Below are positions 27,901-33,472 of a DNA stretch of 64,000 nt, piece after piece. This DNA is from Corallium rubrum (lineage: Eukaryota; Cnidaria; Anthozoa; Scleralcyonacea; Coralliidae). The notes beneath the pieces are model-generated. The model was not told the origin of the DNA, did not search any database, and saw only the letters and a program-made list of their open reading frames with translations. Position numbers and translations under genes: made by a program. The number at the start of each line of letters is the position of its first letter. Position 1 is the first letter of the stretch. The stretch covers positions 20,825,563-20,889,562 of the forward strand of contig OZ035997.1 in NCBI GenBank assembly GCA_964035015.1. Reading direction: 5' to 3'.

Positions 27901-28029
27901 CCTCTGTGCTTTGTCTAGGCTCTCGTTGAAAACAGCTCACTAACGTTTGTGCAACCAAAATGGATTTACACATGTCACGAAAAACGTTCTTTTGTGCCTT
28001 ATCAGCCATACATTGTTGTTCCAAGGTAA
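1222..28029 (+). CDS. XRCC1: XRCC1 DNA single-strand-break repair scaffold, 5'-partial, 17 exons
   Basis: XRCC1 is a nuclear scaffold that joins DNA polymerase beta, PNKP/aprataxin and DNA ligase III at single-strand breaks. Exons read by eye: 1222-1300, 1692-1771, 2385-2462, 3575-3799, 12693-12737, 13482-13530, 15744-15781, 17118-17239, 17323-17363, 17856-17934, 19126-19243, 20524-20569, 20881-21022, 22160-22251, 23527-23662, 24305-24380, 27919-28029. They total 1,557 nt, or 518 residues plus TAA, and every junction is AG/GT with matching phase. Order seen: end of the N-terminal (Pol beta-binding) domain, basic linker, BRCT1, acidic linker with a CK2 site, BRCT2. The first exons, equivalent to roughly 80 human residues, lie before the window. 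Intron 4 (about 8.9 kb) holds a virus-like element. The assignment rests on remembered family sequence and is secure for the domains; the two smallest linker exons (12693, 13482) are less certain. Confidence 0.95.
1461..1563 (+). repeat. (TGTAC)n pentanucleotide microsatellite
   Basis: About 20 perfect TGTAC units in XRCC1 intron 1222/1692. Confidence 0.95.
1840..2300 (+). mobile_element. Degenerate copy of the AACAAGTTGTTAC-rich TIR repeat
   Basis: Shares word content (TTGTAACAAG, GTTAACAAG, CATCCTGTTAA, GAGATTTTTAC) with the better-preserved element at 48906-49251. The right end (GGGAGATTTTTACTGC) matches that element's terminus. No clean ends remain. Confidence 0.55.
2535..3112 (+). mobile_element. 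TIR element carrying a (CAAA)n array, copy 1
   Basis: Left arm ATACCTCCGCCAG (about 2569-2578) and right arm CTGGCGGAGGTAAT (3100-3112) are inverted. Between them are conserved phrases (GAGATATCCTGGCGACAAAC) and (CAAA)63 at 2829-3080. A second copy lies at 12785-13435. Confidence 0.75.
2829..3080 (+). repeat. (CAAA)63 microsatellite
   Basis: 252 bp of uninterrupted tetranucleotide. Confidence 0.98.
3575..3799 (+). CDS. XRCC1: XRCC1 exon 4, with two tandem in-frame splice donors
   Basis: The exon begins VQARLGAFLLKDE, the counterpart of the KLGQFRVKEED stretch that closes the vertebrate N-terminal domain, then runs into a Ser/Lys-rich linker (KRKGSIGSSSAS). Two donors with the same GTAAGA hexamer occur 21 nt apart, at 3779 (after GAA) and 3800 (after ACG). 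Both keep phase 0, so exon ends 3778 and 3799 are equally legal and differ by seven residues. I list the longer form; which is used cannot be decided from sequence. Confidence 0.85.
3849..4300 (+). repeat. CAC/CAA microsatellite grading into an ACCGTCACACCACAACTATC minisatellite
   Basis: Ten CAC and about nineteen CAA units followed by five or six copies of a 54-63-bp unit containing CGTCACACCACAACTATCGT. It creates a long His/Asn/Thr/Pro open frame that is not a gene. Confidence 0.9.
4656..4914. mobile_element. MITE with CAACCTCGTTCCCAGGGC ends
   Basis: Left end CAACCTCGTTCCCAGGGCC and right end CCGGAACGAGGTTG are inverted. It is the same family as 43020-43513 (CAACCTCGTCCCCAGGGC). No clear target duplication. 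Confidence 0.7.
5100..5460 (+). repeat. CTACCATCACCA-type minisatellite, left part
   Basis: About 28 units of a 12-14-bp motif (CTACCATCACCAC and variants). Continues at 12265-12357 beyond the inserted element. Confidence 0.92.
5461..5650 (+). repeat. Left terminal inverted repeat
   Basis: About 180 bp that matches the reverse complement of 12085-12264 from AGTAGATA through the TGACTCA array to TATATAAG. Differences are small indels, notably in a C-run (nine Cs on the left, six on the right) and one TGACTCA unit fewer on the right. Confidence 0.88.
5526..5638 (+). promoter_or_regulatory. Left TIR promoter: 5x TGACTCA, 2x CCAAT, TATA
   Basis: TGACTCA (the AP-1/bZIP consensus) occurs at 5526, 5537, 5551, 5562 and 5573, mostly 11 bp apart. 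Two inverted CCAAT boxes (ATTGG) follow near 5593 and 5604, then TATATAAG at 5631. The order and spacing form a plausible RNA polymerase II promoter facing into the element. Factor binding is inference. Confidence 0.7.
5795..6143 (-). repeat. Inverted duplicate, left copy
   Basis: The reverse complement of this stretch matches 8618-8966: the last 55 or so codons of the initiator-like gene, its stop, AATAAA and about 190 bp of downstream sequence. The frame is damaged in this copy. Together the two copies form 350-bp inverted arms around the zinc-finger and initiator genes. Confidence 0.8.
6154..6516 (-). CDS. Small C2H2-like zinc-finger protein of the element, 120 aa
   Basis: The protein carries one C-x4-C-x10-H-x4-H finger near the N-terminus (NCPVFGCGSTNLARLANHLD followed by QVH), then a charged region (EERKKWLKWSK, EESLENLLKRQEEMERK) that could form a coiled coil, and a Lys/Arg/Ser tail resembling a nuclear localisation signal. 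The start is taken at the second methionine (MDRTRRN) or six residues earlier. Similar short CPVxGC...LxxHLxxVH proteins recur in cnidarian and mollusc repeats, which is my recollection rather than a search. Divergent to the initiator-like gene, about 300 bp away. Function unknown, perhaps DNA binding. Confidence 0.6.
   Translation of the reverse strand: MSKHLKMDRTRRNCPVFGCGSTNLARLANHLDQVHGMDTEERKKWLKWSKIGICVPRQSEEQKEFSMEESLENLLKRQEEMERKFNVYLRAAKLKHGQTSKRKRSNSGEMKKDKNKWLIF
6721..6728 (+). promoter_or_regulatory. TATA box of the initiator-like gene
   Basis: TATATAAA lies 87 nt before the ATG at 6815, with a pyrimidine-rich TCATTC initiator-like site about 30 nt downstream. A TGACGTCA (CRE) palindrome is 40 nt upstream at about 6681. 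Confidence 0.55.
6815..8788 (+). pseudogene. Replication-initiator-like gene of the element, broken by two frameshifts
   Basis: One coding region of about 650 codons appears in three pieces: 6815 to about 7,760, about 7,760 to 8,240, and 8,240 to 8788. The first junction shifts by +1 between about 7,745 and 7,790. The second shifts back at a run of five Cs (8241-8245), so the two changes compensate. The first piece has DIDVTMDYSG, then VTYMETVQG...RCKIYNKMVQMLES and LTRAEVTFY. The order D-x-D, T-x-Y, K-x-Y-[DN]-K and R-x-E is that of rolling-circle initiators of the phage gpII/Rep_trans type (PF05144/PF02486); this is an analogy from memory, not a demonstrated homology. The last piece is a basic Lys-rich domain. 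It could be another viral protein. The breaks may be decay or sequencing errors. Confidence 0.5.
8618..8966 (+). repeat. Inverted duplicate, right copy (initiator gene 3' end)
   Basis: Partner of 5795-6143. It contains the C-terminal codons, TAA at 8786-8788 and GAATAAA at about 8823, followed by the non-coding stretch that ends at the Q/E-rich ORF. Confidence 0.8.
8958..9188 (+). CDS. Q/E-rich ORF with an internal 105-bp tandem duplication
   Basis: Open frame from a stop-free region to TGA at 9186. It encodes two near-identical copies of DVLNWLNTVEEQQQQENREQ followed by QQQNQEEIE. Lacking a good ATG, it may be the 3' exon of a spliced gene: an AG acceptor precedes GATGTTTTG at 8967. The strongly helical, Gln/Glu-rich repeats suggest a coiled coil or activation-type region. 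No family is recognised. Confidence 0.35.
   Translation: MNSDVLNWLNTVEEQQQQENREQQQQNQEEIEPLPSLNTDVLDWLNTVEEQQQQENREQQQQNQEEIERFDSNLLD
9390..9557 (-). pseudogene. C-terminal fragment of an unidentified element protein
   Basis: Minus-strand open stretch ending TAA (9390-9392), reading DIQCITLDFRAIEKLNFNVM and then DMVVGADPEKVSVNIPFKIT. It has protein-like composition and stops immediately upstream, so it is a remnant. No family is recognised; a virion or polymerase fragment is possible. Confidence 0.3.
9609..9983 (+). pseudogene. Fragment resembling the N-terminus of Polinton/adintovirus DNA polymerase B
   Basis: Open from after TAG (9606) to TAG (9981-9983). It reads KTMGLDYRVQCGDLQVQGLP then DVLRQLHNVFESLLDRVTDG, a pattern I recall from the region preceding the exonuclease domain in cnidarian Polinton-type PolB proteins. 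After DGIP the match ends and the rest (TKHKPTLLRATKSFERIQTK) is unplaced. No polymerase motifs (DxxSLYPS, YxDTDS) are present, so this is only a remnant joined to other sequence by deletion. Confidence 0.4.
9984..10756. other. Element interior without a recognisable gene
   Basis: AT-rich, with short open stretches only. Two segments, near 10610-10700 and 11285-11400, share the phrase TAGTAACAGAAA...GTAGCAACGC and the following TTTATATTTC, so part of the interior is an internal duplication. Confidence 0.5.
10757..10963 (-). CDS. Small element ORF, 68 aa
   Basis: MDIIYDELKKNNIHDIDKDT, then LSYYLKHCLEEHRVLFDSIS and a tail. It is helical, acidic and has no recognised family. A TATA box on the same strand (11007-11016) stands about 45 nt before the ATG, which supports expression from its own promoter. 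Confidence 0.45.
   Translation of the reverse strand: MDIIYDELKKNNIHDIDKDTLSYYLKHCLEEHRVLFDSISDQIPRICLQHVYEEMNVNNFRELSFTLA
11185..11262 (-). repeat. Third, internal, partial copy of the terminal repeat
   Basis: It repeats the inner half of the right TIR in the same orientation: TATA box, both CCAAT boxes and one TGACTCA, then it diverges. It lies upstream of the 68-codon minus-strand ORF and may serve as that gene's promoter, or it may mark the end of an earlier, shorter element. Confidence 0.75.
11571..11981 (-). CDS. Small Cys/His-rich element ORF, 136 aa
   Basis: Starts MNTRRSRNRKYEAWGNK. It has a Cys/His cluster EENCCGCKIDHPSQRQHDCL, which could bind zinc, followed by an acidic/aromatic helix (MTEEERWELYCKDAIAFVND). 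The ATG lies about 125 nt downstream of the TATA box in the right TIR. I recall similar GCxxxHPSQRxHxCLM proteins as anonymous predictions in cnidarian genomes, consistent with a mobile-element origin. Function unknown. Confidence 0.5.
   Translation of the reverse strand: MNTRRSRNRKYEAWGNKVHVDEVSVVEYQKLFPLIETIYTDAIATEIEKLCEENCCGCKIDHPSQRQHDCLMMTEEERWELYCKDAIAFVNDKRLIWDEFIEATRVLKIRCHKDALERLRHLEHVRVHIVCTVAIV
12085..12264 (-). repeat. Right terminal inverted repeat
   Basis: Inverted copy of the left repeat. It ends GGTATCTACT at 12264, followed by ATCACC. It is diverged by point changes and indels, so the element is not a very recent insertion. Confidence 0.88.
12108..12208 (-). promoter_or_regulatory. 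Right TIR promoter: 4x TGACTCA, 2x CCAAT, TATA
   Basis: Mirror of the left promoter: TGAGTCA on the plus strand at 12166, 12177, 12188 and 12202, two CCAAT boxes at about 12137 and 12148, and a TATATA box at 12108-12115. It faces leftward and would drive the 136-codon ORF. Confidence 0.7.
12265..12357 (+). repeat. CTACCATCACCA-type minisatellite, right part
   Basis: Resumption of the array interrupted by the virus-like element. Confidence 0.92.
12693..12737 (+). CDS. XRCC1: XRCC1 linker exon (15 codons)
   Basis: A 45-nt exon, acceptor GAAG and donor GTACTG, reading MSSTTSKDTNVTSPK. It is phase 0 at both ends, so it fits between exons 4 and 6 and could be skipped without a frame change. The Ser/Thr/Lys/Pro composition matches the disordered linker of XRCC1. 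Support is only splice signals, phase and composition. An alternative acceptor four bases upstream would break the frame. Confidence 0.6.
12785..13435 (+). mobile_element. TIR element carrying a (CAAA)n array, copy 2
   Basis: Parallels copy 1 phrase by phrase: GGCACTCAGAGACTG, ATACCTCTGCCAG, AACGAGCCATCC, GAGATATCCTGGTGACAAA, (CAAA) of about 42 units at 13201-13366, then CCTGGCGGATGTAAT. It sits between XRCC1 exons 12693 and 13482. Confidence 0.75.
13482..15781 (+). CDS. XRCC1: XRCC1 basic linker exons leading to BRCT1
   Basis: Exons 13482-13530 and 15744-15781 read VSSTETVTRPPLKKVK and, across a phase-1 junction, ENKEREVSLQDVL. The first carries a short basic PPLKKVK stretch that could act as a nuclear localisation signal; the vertebrate protein also has its NLS in this linker. 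The second provides the helix just before BRCT1. A shorter end for the first exon, before GTAAAAGG at 13524, is possible but does not fit the phase of the next exon. Confidence 0.72.
13930..14580 (+). mobile_element. Foldback-cored repeat, copy B
   Basis: Second copy, in inverted orientation to 62-720, with the same 165-bp hairpin (13932-14095) and flanking region up to the CTCGACCAATCAGGATGCAG phrase. Confidence 0.8.
17118..17934 (+). CDS. XRCC1: XRCC1 central BRCT1 domain exons
   Basis: Three exons (17118-17239, 17323-17363, 17856-17934) encode the central BRCT domain, which in vertebrates binds poly(ADP-ribose) and recruits XRCC1 to breaks. They read KDVVFVLSGFKNPERGNLRD, then MGARYRVDWDTTCTHL, CAFINTPKYNQVKG and NIVTKNWIYDCHKRRRRISE. 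All BRCT landmarks are visible: the N-terminal hydrophobic strand, the GAxYR motif, THLICA and the conserved W-x3-C. Phases are 2 and 1. The second intron holds two long (TTTG)n arrays. Confidence 0.95.
17418..17802 (+). repeat. Two (TTTG)n arrays separated by 50 bp
   Basis: About 37 units (17418-17566) and 46 units (17617-17802) in the intron splitting BRCT1. Confidence 0.97.
18515..18657. mobile_element. Hairpin MITE
   Basis: Arms ACACTTAATGTCTGCTCCCT and its complement, near-perfect over about 65 bp, with a TTCGTCTCG-type tip. Confidence 0.8.
19126..19243 (+). CDS. XRCC1: XRCC1 acidic linker exon after BRCT1
   Basis: The exon finishes the ...RYRL motif of BRCT1 and continues as an acidic stretch, DDSDSEGSTEDEEESI, then QAKQAKPHNSTSLSNPK. 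Vertebrate XRCC1 has a similar Ser/Asp/Glu block at this point (SSSEEDEASHSGGSGDEAPK). The block contains several S-x-x-E/D sites suitable for casein kinase 2. Phase 2 in, phase 0 out. Confidence 0.88.
19385..19560 (+). mobile_element. tRNA-derived SINE, two tRNA-like heads
   Basis: Two A-box-like starts (TAGTTCAGTGGTTGGAGCG and TAACTCAATGGTTAGAGCG) and a B box (GGTTTGAGTCCCG). The second head lacks most of the anticodon arm. Confidence 0.65.
19649..20020 (-). pseudogene. 3' fragment of a non-LTR retrotransposon reverse transcriptase
   Basis: The minus-strand frame reads ERTEMRMMRWMCGVSLKDRV, then NRVRWLGHVLRKDDGDWVKK and GRGRPRMTWSQVVERDM. The R-W-x-GHVxRKD and RGRPRxTW motifs are typical of the region after the RT domain in RTE/CR1-like elements. 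It is 5'-truncated, inside XRCC1 intron 19243/20524. Confidence 0.8.
20180..20460 (+). mobile_element. Non-autonomous element with a short first-exon-like ORF and hairpin
   Basis: ATGGCCGCCAGCCAAGTTG at 20250 opens a 41-codon frame (MAASQVVNATDEEINNFKQN...). It resembles the start of cnidarian proteins of the Crypton-derived DUF3504 type (from memory). The adjacent hairpin around 20365-20440 has a GACTTCGTC tip. Confidence 0.4.
20524..21022 (+). CDS. XRCC1: XRCC1 inter-BRCT linker exons
   Basis: Exons 20524-20569 (VSTTHESTKDKLDSE) and 20881-21022. The second ends SSGHDTEDEIRR, which aligns with the SGDTEDELRR stretch of vertebrate XRCC1. The intron between them is almost filled by a 190-bp hairpin MITE (20614-20801). 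Phases are 1 and 2. Confidence 0.87.
20614..20801. mobile_element. Hairpin MITE (GTTTCGAGCGAAGGCCCTTC family)
   Basis: Near-palindrome with arms ACAATCGAAATATAG... and an inner ACGTTTCGAGCGAAGGCCCT on both arms. Confidence 0.85.
21655..21945 (+). repeat. 59-bp minisatellite
   Basis: About four to five units containing GTACGGTTCCGTCTGTTTAC and GACGAATTCTAGACCGGTC. Confidence 0.9.
22160..22251 (+). CDS. XRCC1: XRCC1 exon with the conserved CK2/FHA-binding motif
   Basis: The exon reads VMNDEEDPYGGSTEYDTEDD and continues acidic. The vertebrate counterpart, DPYAGSTDENTDSEE, is the CK2-phosphorylated site bound by the FHA domains of PNKP, aprataxin and APLF. The Tyr, the Ser-Thr pair and the Thr-Glu-Asp are all retained with the same spacing (Y-G-G-S-T-x3-T). 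This implies, by homology, that the PNKP/XRCC1 phospho-interaction exists in this animal. Confidence 0.92.
22461..22533 (+). mobile_element. SINE head folding as a tRNA (anticodon GGC)
   Basis: A full cloverleaf: acceptor GTTCCAG/CTGGAGC, D arm GCTC/GAGC, anticodon arm TCCGG-CTGGCAT-TCGGA, T arm GTGGG-TTCGAGT-CCCGT. The downstream tail (CTTACGACAGCTTGT) is shared with 34715-34815, so it is a SINE head rather than a tRNA gene. Confidence 0.75.
23527..28029 (+). CDS. XRCC1: XRCC1 C-terminal BRCT2 domain exons
   Basis: Three exons (23527-23662, 24305-24380, 27919-28029) encode the C-terminal BRCT domain, which in vertebrates heterodimerises with the BRCT of DNA ligase III. They read ELPDFFSKMIFFLYGEFEAD, ERRTLIRCITAYDG, ELEEYMNEKVKYVITKENWD, then FVQPKWIYTCHEKRSFVPYQ and end YIVVPR before TAA at 28027-28029. 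The W-x3-C and the terminal QPYIVVP are as in vertebrates. No AATAAA is evident in the next 300 bases. Confidence 0.95.
23690..23970 (+). repeat. About 80-bp minisatellite
   Basis: Three and a half units containing GGATAGCATAGGATAGTCGT and GGGTGAGTATAGGATCAGTG. A partial unit recurs at 24108-24145. Confidence 0.9.
25768..25871. mobile_element. Hairpin MITE
   Basis: Arms AACAATTAGACAACGAG and complement; tip GACGAAGCC-like (GAGGCGAAGCCGAG). Confidence 0.8.
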
Positions 28030-28394
28030 ACAAACAAACAAAAAATGTATTTATTAAAATATGTATAGTGTAAGTATGTATAATTATGTATTGTAGTTTC
28101 CAAGTAACTAGTATTGTTTTGCATTTCTAGTCAAGCATTATAACTATATCTTATAGAAAGCATGACAACGCGACTGCATGCAATCTGTTTATGACAAATT
28201 TGAAAAGGTTGTAAACTTTTAAGTCTTATTTTAATAGAAAAAACATGCAAATAATATGGAATGAAGTCGTTGGTGTCGTTGTTCTTGTTCTAGCTTAGCT
28301 TTGTTATAAACAGTTTCTGTATATAGCCTCCATGTTCAAGACTAAACTAAACTATCTCCATTTATACTGCGGTTTTCATTGTTCCCATACGGAC

Positions 28395-28602
28395 ATTTAA
28401 TCTCTAAATAATCTGATGCATAAAGATTAGGTAAGATTAGTAAATAATGATACCCAATCTTTATGCATTAGGTAAGATTAGTAAATAATGATACCCAATC
28501 TTTATGCATTAGGTACGATCACTAATCATACCTAATGTTTACGCCAAAGTTCGCTTATGCGTCAAAATACCTAATGTTTATGCCAAAGTTCGCTTATGCG
28601 TC
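28395..28602 (+). repeat. Two adjacent tandem duplications
   Basis: A 49-bp unit (TTAGGTAAGATTAGTAAATA...) twice and a 43-bp unit (ACCTAATGTTTATGCCAAAG...) twice. Confidence 0.8.
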
Positions 28603-28604
28603 GC

Positions 28605-28751
28605 TTAAGGCGGTTTTCCACTGGGCGAAAAATGTCGCGCGAAGCGACATTTTCTTTTGTCTCGCAAGCTCTCGAGTGGAACTAATTAGCCAAGACAAAA
28701 GAAAAATGTCGAGTCGGTCGACAAATGTCGCCTAGTGGAAAACCGCCTTAA
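28605..28751. mobile_element. MITE flanked by TTAA (piggyBac-like target)
   Basis: Arms GGCGGTTTTCCACTGGGCGA and TCGCCTAGTGGAAAACCGCC with TTAA on both sides (28605-28608, 28748-28751). Confidence 0.75.
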
Positions 28752-28969
28752 TACGCCAAAGTTCGTTATGATGATCGCTTATGCACATAATAACTAACAA
28801 ATACATGAAGTGAACACTTATCGAATTCCCAATAGTATTAATCACAACTCAATAATTTATTCACTTTGAAGTTGTTGACTCCGCCAAAAGCGTTCTTGTT
28901 TTATTACTCTCCTTCTTCCTCAGAAACCGTAATATTACGGCTATAAGTAAAAACAAGGACCCGGGACCC

Positions 28970-29095
28970 GTACCAGGGACCCAATGACCCATGTAAAACA
29001 AGGACCTATGTCAAATTGGACGTGGGGTATAAGAAAATATTATATTTTGTGGCGGGGGTGATATTTTATTGTACTACGTGCAAATTGTTGTAATA
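28970..29095 (+). repeat. Dispersed repeat, inverted copy at 31165-31265
   Basis: ACCCATGTAAAACAAGGACC ... AATTGGACGTGGGG ... AATATTATATT recurs in reverse orientation near 31170-31260, where it is joined to a tRNA-like head. Confidence 0.65.
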
Positions 29096-29839
29096 AGAAA
29101 CTCAGCTTATGTCAGTGAAATTCCAACTAATCTGCTGCGTTATTGCTCTAATAAGAGGATTTAATATAATGATTAGCAATCCGTTCAGAAAATAGCCCAA
29201 AATTGTAGTCGCGAAGCCTGTTCGCTGAAACGCGAAGCTACTCATTTTGACCAAGATATTTTCGTTGCCCGCCTTCAAGATATGACCCAAGAGTTTCGGG
29301 ATAACGCCAGACGTCTGCAGAGAAAAGCTAGTGGTCGGTTGAAGCCGGTCTCGGCAGCTTGATCCTTGATCTGACCACCCCACCCCGTTTTGACCTGCAC
29401 CTATCACACCAAAAGCTTTGGTGGAAAAGAGAAATTATTGTACCTTGTTCCTTTGTGAAAGGGTTGTGTTGGTGGGATGCTCAATTTGTTCCGCTGCTTT
29501 GCTTCTACGTTCTCGCGCTAATGACCGATCACATGTTGGATGCATATCATATGACACTTCGATCCAGGCGCACGCGCAGTTCCCTTGTTGTTAACCTTGG
29601 TTATTACATAACCTCATTTAACACCTACGTACATTCAACTTACCCATTGTGGAAGGTTAGGTGCAGGTCTTGCTACAGAGTTCTCATGCCAGCCTAGTAG
29701 CTACTTGGATTCAGATCAAGATACCCCGAGCTGATCTTGATCCTTGATCTGACCACCAAAGTCCAAGTAAACCCCTGAGAACTCTTTCCCAACCTTCCAC
29801 CCCCATTTGAACACACTACCCAATGCAAGCAAACAAGGA

Positions 29840-30575
29840 TTATCTGCACTGGAACTGCTACCCAAGGGCTACCGAGCCCGATGATGTCTGCACTGGGACT
29901 GCTACCCAGGGGGCCCGATGATGTCTGCACTGGGACTGCTACCCAGGGGCTGCTGAGCCCAACGATGTCTACACTGGGACTGCTGGGACTGCTACCCAGG
30001 GGCTGCTGAGCCCGATGAAGTCTGCACTGGGACTGCTACCCAGGGGCTGCTGAGCCCGATGAAGTCTGCACTGGGACTGCTACCCAGCTGGGGCTGCTGA
30101 GCCCGATGATGTCTGTACTGGGACTGCTGAGACTGCTACCCAGGGGCTGCTGAGCTCGATGATGTTTGCACTGGGACTGCTACCCAAGGCCTGCTGAGCC
30201 CAATGATGTCTGCACTGAGCCCGATGATGTTTGCACTGGGACTGCTGGGACCCAGGGGCTGCTGAGCCCGATGAAGTCTGCACTGGGACTGCTACCCAGC
30301 TGGGGCTGCTGAGCCCGATGATGTCTGAACTGGGACTGCTGAGACTGCTACCCAGGGGCTGCTGAGCCCGATGATGTTTGCACTGGGACTGCTACCCAGG
30401 GGCTGCTGAGCCCGATGATGTTTGCACTGGGACTGCTACCCAGGGGCTGCTGAGCCCGATGATGTCTGCACTGGGACTGCTACGTATACCCATACCCAGG
30501 GGCTGCTGAGGCCGATGACTATGTATGATGTCTGCACTGCGACTGCTACCCAGGGGCTGCTGAGCTCGATGAAAA
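29840..30575 (+). repeat. GC-rich 44-bp minisatellite
   Basis: About 16 units of GGGACTGCTACCCAGGGGCT followed by GCTGAGCCCGATGATGTCTG, with insertions. GC-rich in an otherwise AT-rich region. Confidence 0.93.
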
Positions 30576-30895
30576 TCCACGTGACCACGTCACAGCAAAG
30601 TTTTTGCTTTGGGCTTCTTTGGTTGTTGTCGCGCATACAGAATATCCAAATTCTGCAAACCGCACAAACAAGCTGTGTCATTTCGTCAGTTTATTGTGTT
30701 TTGTTTAGGGGGACCGTATATGCCACACGATGTATTTGAGATAGGATTGATTGAAATCAAACATTGAGAAACTCGTTGGAATCGAGTAAACACCATAACT
30801 AAGGATAATGAACATAGACAGCCGCTACCGGCCCACTCAAACCGCTCTTAGCTAAGTTTCTTATTTCAACCATTTGCACGTGGTACATATAGGAT

Positions 30896-31031
30896 ATTAC
30901 ACGGCGGCGCGAAGATGAATTTTATCTTCGAGTGGGGGAAAACAATATTTTACGAATGAGCGTAGCGAATGAGTAAAATATTGTTTTTGCCACGAGAAGA
31001 TGAAATTCATATCTTCAAGCCACCGTGTAAT
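30896..31031. mobile_element. Hairpin MITE
   Basis: Arms ATTACACGGCGGC...GAAGATGAATTT and complement; tip GAGCGTAGCGAATGAG. Confidence 0.8.
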
Positions 31032-31164
31032 GTTCTTTTATTATATAGATTCAAAGCAAAAAGCGGTAAAATTCTAAATGACGTCATCGATATCTTCACT
31101 AGTGAGGATATGGAAAATACGACACTGTATATTTCCTAGTAAAACACTCGCATCTATATAATAA

Positions 31165-31325
31165 AATAAAATATCACACCTCCGCCACCAAATATAATAT
31201 TTTCTTAACCCCACGTCCAATTTGGTGTGGGTCCTGATTTTACATGGGTCTTCGGGAGTCTGCAAAGAAAACTGCACCGAGCAGGAATTGAAGCCATGCA
31301 CTAACCACTGTGCCATCAACATCTC
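31165..31325 (-). mobile_element. tRNA-derived SINE (minus strand)
   Basis: The reverse strand reads TGATGGCACAGTGGTTAGTG (A box) and CTTCAATTCCTGC (B box), followed by a body shared with 28970-29095. Confidence 0.6.
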
Positions 31326-32729
31326 ATATCAAAACTTGACGGGTGACAATCACCACTGACCGATATATAACTGGACTACGTGCTCCTATTACTTTTGAAT
31401 TGGGAAAAGTGTGACGAAAAATGTTTTCAAAATGGCGGCATTCGTGGGTCCTGGGACAGTGGAAGACCCGTCAGTCAGAAGGCTTTCATCTTCTAATATG
31501 AAGACTTTATCGAGTTGTAACGACAATTCGAAAAGGTTGACAAAGACACGCTAAGGAGAACTCGGCTACGCCTCGCTTTTTTCTCGTGTTCTTCAGCGTT
31601 TCTTTATAGAGCTGGCGACTTCATAAAACAAAATATTTGTATACAACTTCCAATTATTGTATCACGAAAATGTCGCGGACCGCTCAGCATAAACGTAAGT
31701 AGTATACATGGAAAGACCAACAAGAAATTTTTGTTTATACAAACTTGAGTTCATGTTCTACTGATATTCCTATTTGGTCAGACAAATAATCAGCACGGCT
31801 CTTGAGTTAACAATGACCAACCGTGCACATGCATTCCTGATAAATATACATGTCAGTCAGTGGTCGCTACCATTAGAAGAAGGACCTAAATTCCGCCATT
31901 TTGAAAGACATTTTTGGGCTGCACCCGCAGTCCAGTTATATGTAGGTCAGTGCTCTGGACACGAAGTTCATCAAGTGACGTATACAAAATCTGGCAAGAC
32001 ACCGTACGTGGGACTGGGAATGAAGTACTACAGGGGCTCCTTGTCCGCCATGTCTTACTTTAGTCAATGAGTGGACCAGGTATGTCTCCGCGGTCTCTAG
32101 CAGAGCCCAGTTAAGGAGTACTAGGCCATAGACCACTTTCATAATAGTGACTAATTTGAATATTTTTTTATGTGCATCTTAATAAGCCTTTCTGGCCTCG
32201 TTTGTGTGTTTGTAATTAAAAAGAATCTTTGCTTCATAACGAGGCCAGAAAGGGTCATTTAGATGCACATAAAAGAATATTTAAAATGCTGGCCATTATG
32301 AAAGTGGTCTATAGTGCGGAGAAGAAGTTGCATGATCCAGGGCCGTAGCCACCAATTTCCAACTGGTTGAAAATGCCACGAGCGCAGAAATTTTTTTGGG
32401 TTTTCTAAGCCGCGGAAACATGATTTCCTGCATTTTGAGAGCAGTTTTAACAAAAAATATTTAATATTATATCCAGCGACAAACCCTAATTTTAAAGTCT
32501 ATTTCATTATTGTACACGATGATAAGAAGTGATTTCAATTAATATTTCAATTTCCCCTCTAAAATCTTTTTTTTTGTGTTCATGCATGAAAATCATAATG
32601 CAATTCACATCACATGTGTTGGACAGAACGTTAGCAATTTTTTTTAAATTTTGTTCACAACATAGCCATGCAAGTCCGACTAACTCGTATGTAACTTGTA
32701 TACTATAACTCTAACACTAAAATTAATAC

Positions 32730-32826
32730 ATTAACTCTTTCCTGTCCGAATCGGTCTTTAGTATTTTATTCTGGCTAACGACAGACGATTTTATTCACGC
32801 CTAGGGAAGCCCTTGGACAGAATAAA
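32730..32826. mobile_element. Small MITE, ACTCTTTCCTGTCCGAAT family, copy 1
   Basis: About 95-bp inverted repeat. The other copies are 44562-44662 (inverted) and 54497-54588. Shared core: GTCTTTAGTATTTTATTCTG and GACGATTTTATTCAC. Confidence 0.8.
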
Positions 32827-32887
32827 CCATAAACTTACTATCTTGGATATATTTACTATCTTGGGAAAAATATTTGCAGTGCTCCCA

Positions 32888-33101
32888 ATCTCGTTCCCAG
32901 AGCCCATGTTCCCCTTACCCAGCGGGCGGGAAACTAGAGACTCTGGGATAATCCGTTCACGCCGTCACAGGATTCTTGTTATCTGGAAGAAGAGTTATAT
33001 AGAGTTCACTGTGTTCATCAGCCAATGAAATATCGATGTGAAACAGATTATCCCAGAGTCTCTCGTTTCCCGGGTGGGGAACGTGGGCTCTGGGAACGAG
33101 A
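32888..33101. mobile_element. MITE with CTCGTTCCCAGAGCCCA ends
   Basis: Left end CTCGTTCCCAGAGCCCATGT, right end GTGGGCTCTGGGAACGAG; an inner GACTCTGGGATAAT is also inverted. The ends recur at 54953-54985 and 56078-56110. Confidence 0.75.
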
Positions 33102-33472
33102 TCGCGGTGCTCCAGAAAGTGGTCCGGTGGCTACTCCAGAAACCAACCGGAACGGATTACTTCTGGTAAAATCACGCGCTGTGATTGGTTGCTGACGGGG
33201 CGAGATTTCTCCGTAATGCCCGCGGGCATTATGAAAATTGTTAATGCCCTACGAATGGAAACAAACAAAAAATCCTAATAAGAAACTTTTATTGCCGAAA
33301 AACGACGGAAATAAATGAAATAAACGACGATGAAGATTATAAAAGTAAATTCTAGTATCCAGACGAGAAAGAAATAGCAGAAAATAACGCTAGTCCAGTG
33401 TTTTGACAAAGTTAAAGGAAGCGAAGACCAAGAAATACAAGATTGATTTTTAAATAAAAAGTGACATATAAT

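Noticed and set aside
31670..31697. First coding exon MSRTAQHK with a GTAAGT donor
   Set aside because: Eight codons with no continuation found within several kilobases; could be chance or a gene exon outside my recognition.
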